From positions 13,757,047 through 13,821,046 of the forward strand of contig CM055206.1 of NCBI GenBank assembly GCA_029224185.1: 64,000 nt of DNA. The letters are read 5' to 3'. The position numbers were made by a program, and so were the translations under genes. The notes under the pieces are model-generated. The model was not told the DNA's origin. It made no database searches and saw nothing but the letters and a program-made list of their open reading frames with translations. Positions 60,201 through 64,000 of the stretch are shown here, piece after piece. The DNA comes from Karalla daura (taxonomy: Eukaryota > Chordata > Actinopteri > Chaetodontiformes > Leiognathidae). Position 1 is the stretch's first letter. The number at the start of each line of letters is the position of its first letter.

Positions 60201-62241
60201 CCAATCCTCATACACTGTATTTATGTATTTACACCTATATTTTTAGGTATTCGGCACATAACAGATTCACAGGTTTGTTTGTTTTTTTTCTTCACCATTC
60301 AAGAATTAAATTAATTTGAGTGTTCCTGTGATTTGTGTGTTTAATGCCTGAACGCAAGCCAGGCACATTTCCTGCAGGATCGAGACTGTAAACCCGGCTC
60401 AAACCCTCACAATCTCGCTGTAGGAACAGTTATCAGAGCGGTGCACTCCCTCCTAAAGTGCACGGCCGGGACAAATCCCCTCCACTCCTCTGTTTAAATC
60501 TGCAGCAGTCATTAAGGAGCAGATACGCGGTAAATAAAGGAGAGCGGAGATGTCGGTGAAGGAGTTGTGTGAATACAAGGAAAACAAGCTGCACCCTATT
60601 ATTTGGATCGCTACAAATTAGATCACAAGCGTGTTGTGCTGCTACCTCTACTGTCTGCCGCACAATAGAGGGTTTTAACACCATGTCCTCAAGGTGAACT
60701 CATGCTGCTTGTGGAACAGCTGACAAACGATGTAGATTTTTGCAGTGTAGCACCCCTTACTGGTTATTGAAAGTGTTGAGTCCAATAAACCTTGAAATGT
60801 AAAGCAATTGAAAGTCTAAGTCTTGTAGTTTTGTATTTGATTACTTTCTCTGTTAGTTGCATTGTTTATAAAATGATGCAGAAACAGTGAAAAAATCGAT
60901 GCCTGTTTCACTAAGGCCAAGATAAGGCCCTCAATAGCATTTAGTTTTCTGTCACCAAGACTAAGGAAACCTAAAGAAGCTCACATTTAAAAAGGATTTT
61001 GACTTAAATCGATTCTAAATATATAGTAATATAGAAGTAGTAATATGTAGTTGTTGCAGCCGACTGCAACCATACTGTACAAAACGCTCTGGCTGAATTA
61101 TGATGCAACGACTGTGTTGCAAAGAGACGGTTGCAGGGCTTCATCACATCACTATCACTGTGTTTTTCTGAGCCTTTCCAAGGCTGTACCTGAAGACCAT
61201 TCATTGTTATGTAACCCGCCACTTTAAGAAGAACAACAAGCCGGTGAAACTGCAGCCTCTTCTTTGTATTTTTGTTGTTCATCGATTATTAAGACTTAAT
61301 GCTATTATCAATTGGTTTCAGTCTGGCCATTCAGATACCTCTCAAGGTCTAGGCATGTGCTGTTGTTTCGCTGCTCATTCATATGGCATGATCGTATTGT
61401 CAGATGAGTTCCAGCAGTTGTCATGGAAATAATTTGTGGACATCTCTGTCCATGGAAACGACATCAACGAACTGTTTGTTTTATGGTTTAATGCCATGGA
61501 ACAGCGATGTAATGAACCCTGAGGTGGAGTCATGGTATTTGTAATACTGTATTTATATTGCGTACCTCTTACACACAAACCTTTGAATAAAGTCAAATAC
61601 AATGCAGGGATGACGATTCTTGCACATGCATCTGACAGAGGCACATGTATTCTGAAACCTAACATAAATCCAGCCCCACGATGTTTCAGATATTGCACCC
61701 GTAGCAAAGTATGCCTGGTCAAAGTTAAGGCTACAAAAGGCTCAAACATATGAGAGAAGGATGCAGTGAAGAAAGATGAAATAGAAGAGGATATGGGGAA
61801 TAAGCAAAAAACTCCTGGGGTTTGTGAGTGAATGACTTGAAGAGAAGCAAAGGAGAGAGAGATAGAGTAAAGTCCCCCATGGGCTGAGGAAGAGAGAAGG
61901 AGAGAAGGATGGAGGTGTTAGCCGCAGGGTAAAGAAAAGAAGAGGAATAAGGAAAGCTGGGTCACAGCATGGGGCAGAGAGCAAGGAGACACATAACAAA
62001 AAGGTGAGATAAGAGCCAGTGTGGCAGCAGGGGGAGAGGAGACGACAGAACCTTTCCGTTCCGTCTTCATCTTTTCCATCAGCCCCTCGTCTCCTGGAGT
62101 GACGTTGGTACGGTAGGGTGTGTGAGGATCCGGCATGGGGTAAAACATGGGCTGGCATGCCCCCTGTCACAGATAGGTTTCATTTGGTTGAAGTGGTGTT
62201 GCGTGGAAGCAATGTGCAGAAGCTGTCAGGGGTTGTTTTCC

Positions 62242-62254
62242 TGTGTGTGTAAGT

Positions 62255-62293
<39 letters not shown>
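62242..62293. repeat. (TG)n microsatellite
   Basis: TG run with two interruptions, ending in CGCGCG. Confidence 0.95.
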
Positions 62294-62294
<1 letters not shown>

Positions 62295-63690
62295 CATGGT
62301 CTGTGGGTGGGCATCAACTTCAATTTTAAGATTCAACTCTTACAGTACCCAGCCTGTCCATCCCACAGAACACAGAGTAGTCTGAGCTTTTCCTCCCCAC
62401 ACAATTCGCAGCCTGGGATGAGCGAAGCCTCCCTCTGAGAGGTTTGATATGGGGCTTCGTCCATTGTCCACTGAAACCGCGTACGATTAATGCAAACTGC
62501 TGTAGTACTGCTTGGTTGTTGTTTTAGGCGGTTCACAAAGCGGCAATAATCGACATTCTTATATTAGACTATTGAGGGATCAAAGGACTATCAAGTGTCG
62601 CCTGTAGTGATGAACCCACAGAGACTTATCATTAGCTCTGCAGCTCAGCTCAGACATTTTTTTTCCATCATTTTCAAGCTCCAACCCCTCCCCACCACCC
62701 GAAGTCTGTCACTTCCTGCTATGATTTACTCTCTATCTGCAGCATAAGTTGTGTCGTAGCAGGCAGTTTATTAAACTCAAAATGCTCAAAAGAAGCCACG
62801 CACCAATGTCAGAGGCGAGCTAGAGAGTATAGCTTTGCATTCAGCAAGCCTTGCATTCAGAGGCTCCCATTTGTTGTGGTGAACCTGACCCACAGTCTAA
62901 ATGAGACTGAATATCAGACAAAACATAAACAAAACTACAAACGAATGCTAATGTGGCTCCTTGTCTGATGGATGTGTAAATTAGCAACTGTTTGCTAACA
63001 ATTTAGCTCTATTAACTCATAAAGTAATGACGTGTCAGAGTGTTTACTCCTTGTTTCCCCTTTCCAGTCAGCGCAGGATTAGTGGCATAATCAAAGCACA
63101 AGGAAAAGCATTCAGCAGTCTCTGAATTAAATTGACCTGCTCAAAACATCTGCCCAGTTTAGTTTGTCTAGCCTGTGTATCGCTGCCTGGCTTGTTTTTA
63201 TTTCTGTCAATGATGATTTCTTGACTCACATTTTTCAGGGCCTTTTAGTTTGGTAGGCACTTTGGGAGGGAAAATAACGAAGTGCAGTGCTTCAGTCAGG
63301 GTAAATAAACTACCTTGGACCTTCCCATTCACTGGCATTACTTAGGCAGCATCCATCTAACCAATATGTACATGCGGTTCCAGCTGAAAGCCTGAGCTTG
63401 GCTGAATACAACCATATAGAACATACCAAAAATATAGCAAAAGGTCAGTTAAAATCAGAAGAAGGAGACATTTTTTTCTCCCCCTAAACCCGCCATGGGT
63501 TTTGACTTTGGCAGCAAAAAAAAACAAAAAAAAAAACAAGAGCTGTCAAGACTTGGTTATCCCTTCATCCCCAACCGCTCGTCTCCATCCTTCGATCCTC
63601 CATCCCTTCATCCCTCTACCCAACTCCCATCAAACCTCCGACTGACTGACAGCCATCCCTGCGAGGCTTCGTTTTCTTAGGAAACGCTCG

Positions 63691-63745
63691 CACGTACACA
63701 CAGATACACACACACACATACACAGGCACACGCACACACCCACGC
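63691..63745. repeat. CA-rich repeat
   Basis: Imperfect CA repeat with TA and GG interruptions. Confidence 0.85.
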
Positions 63746-64000
63746 AACCATCTGATGCGATGCCATGACTCCCCGTCAGCGGTGCCGCTCTCCTGTTTTG
63801 TTGCGTTCTGACAGGCCGGTGTTAGGCTGTGTTAGCTTGTGAATGTGTTCGGGGCTTCAGGGGGTCAGAGGCACGCAGCAACCCCCCAGCGCCCAGATGT
63901 GGACTCTCCCTGACGTGTCTGGCCGAGCGTAAAGCTCCGAGAACAGACCCGGCACATGTGCACTAGGTGATAATAAAGACCTGTGCATGTGCACAGACGC

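Larger units (their letters stand above)
52105..64000 (+). other. klhl29: klhl29 intron, at least 11.9 kb, phase 1, open-ended
   Basis: From donor GTACAA to the window end. I looked for the kelch propeller signatures (GG doublets followed by Tyr and Trp spacing) in all frames and saw none. Contents include a T21 run at 53943-53963, GT at 54532-54568, a G-quadruplex motif at 54421-54440, TG at 57200-57229, a G-rich tract near 58965-59010, GT at 62242-62293, CA at 63691-63745, and homeodomain-motif blocks at 56530-56720 and 57000-57090. Confidence 0.8.

Overview
This window is vertebrate nuclear DNA, almost certainly from a ray-finned (teleost) fish. The evidence is a multi-exon gene with canonical GT/AG introns, very dense (CA)n/(GA)n/(CCAT)n/(GATA)n microsatellites, and copies of short interspersed repeats that resemble families I know from teleost genomes. 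There is no bacterial-style gene packing. Nearly all long reading frames are low-complexity or antisense shadows.

One protein-coding gene is supported, on the + strand: the middle part of klhl29 (kelch-like family member 29, also called KBTBD9). Six coding exons can be placed at 2074-2619, 24920-25058, 32404-32600, 35649-35761, 37654-37800 and 51906-52104. Their splice phases agree at all five internal junctions and give 1341 nt of continuous coding sequence. They encode, in order, a Pro/Gln/Ala-rich disordered N-terminal segment, the BTB/POZ domain, the BACK domain, and the linker leading to the kelch propeller. The start codon and first coding exon(s) must lie upstream of position 1. I found no kelch-repeat exon in the last 12 kb, so those exons probably lie beyond 64000.

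Layout: 1-2073 is the end of an upstream intron with one degenerate teleost repeat, a transposon relic and a (GATA)n array. 2620-24919 is a 22.3-kb intron with a second copy of that relic, a palindromic MITE-like element and several unique AT/homeodomain-motif-rich blocks. 25059-32403 is a 7.3-kb intron dominated by GA/CA repeats. 32601-35648 and 35762-37653 are short introns, with a (C)29(A)12 tract and a CT microsatellite abutting a splice acceptor. 37801-51905 is a 14.1-kb intron holding the most interesting non-coding structure: an inverted repeat pair with a 90-bp core at 86/90 identity, three dispersed copies of another repeat family, and a long unique block that looks like a conserved enhancer. 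52105-64000 is the start of the next intron.

KLHL proteins of this type are expected to act as substrate adaptors for CUL3 ubiquitin ligases: BTB plus BACK bind CUL3 and the kelch propeller binds substrate. This window carries the whole inferred CUL3-binding half and none of the substrate-binding half. No RNA genes, CRISPR arrays, complete autonomous transposons or second protein-coding gene could be supported. Regulatory calls rest on motif content only and are low confidence.
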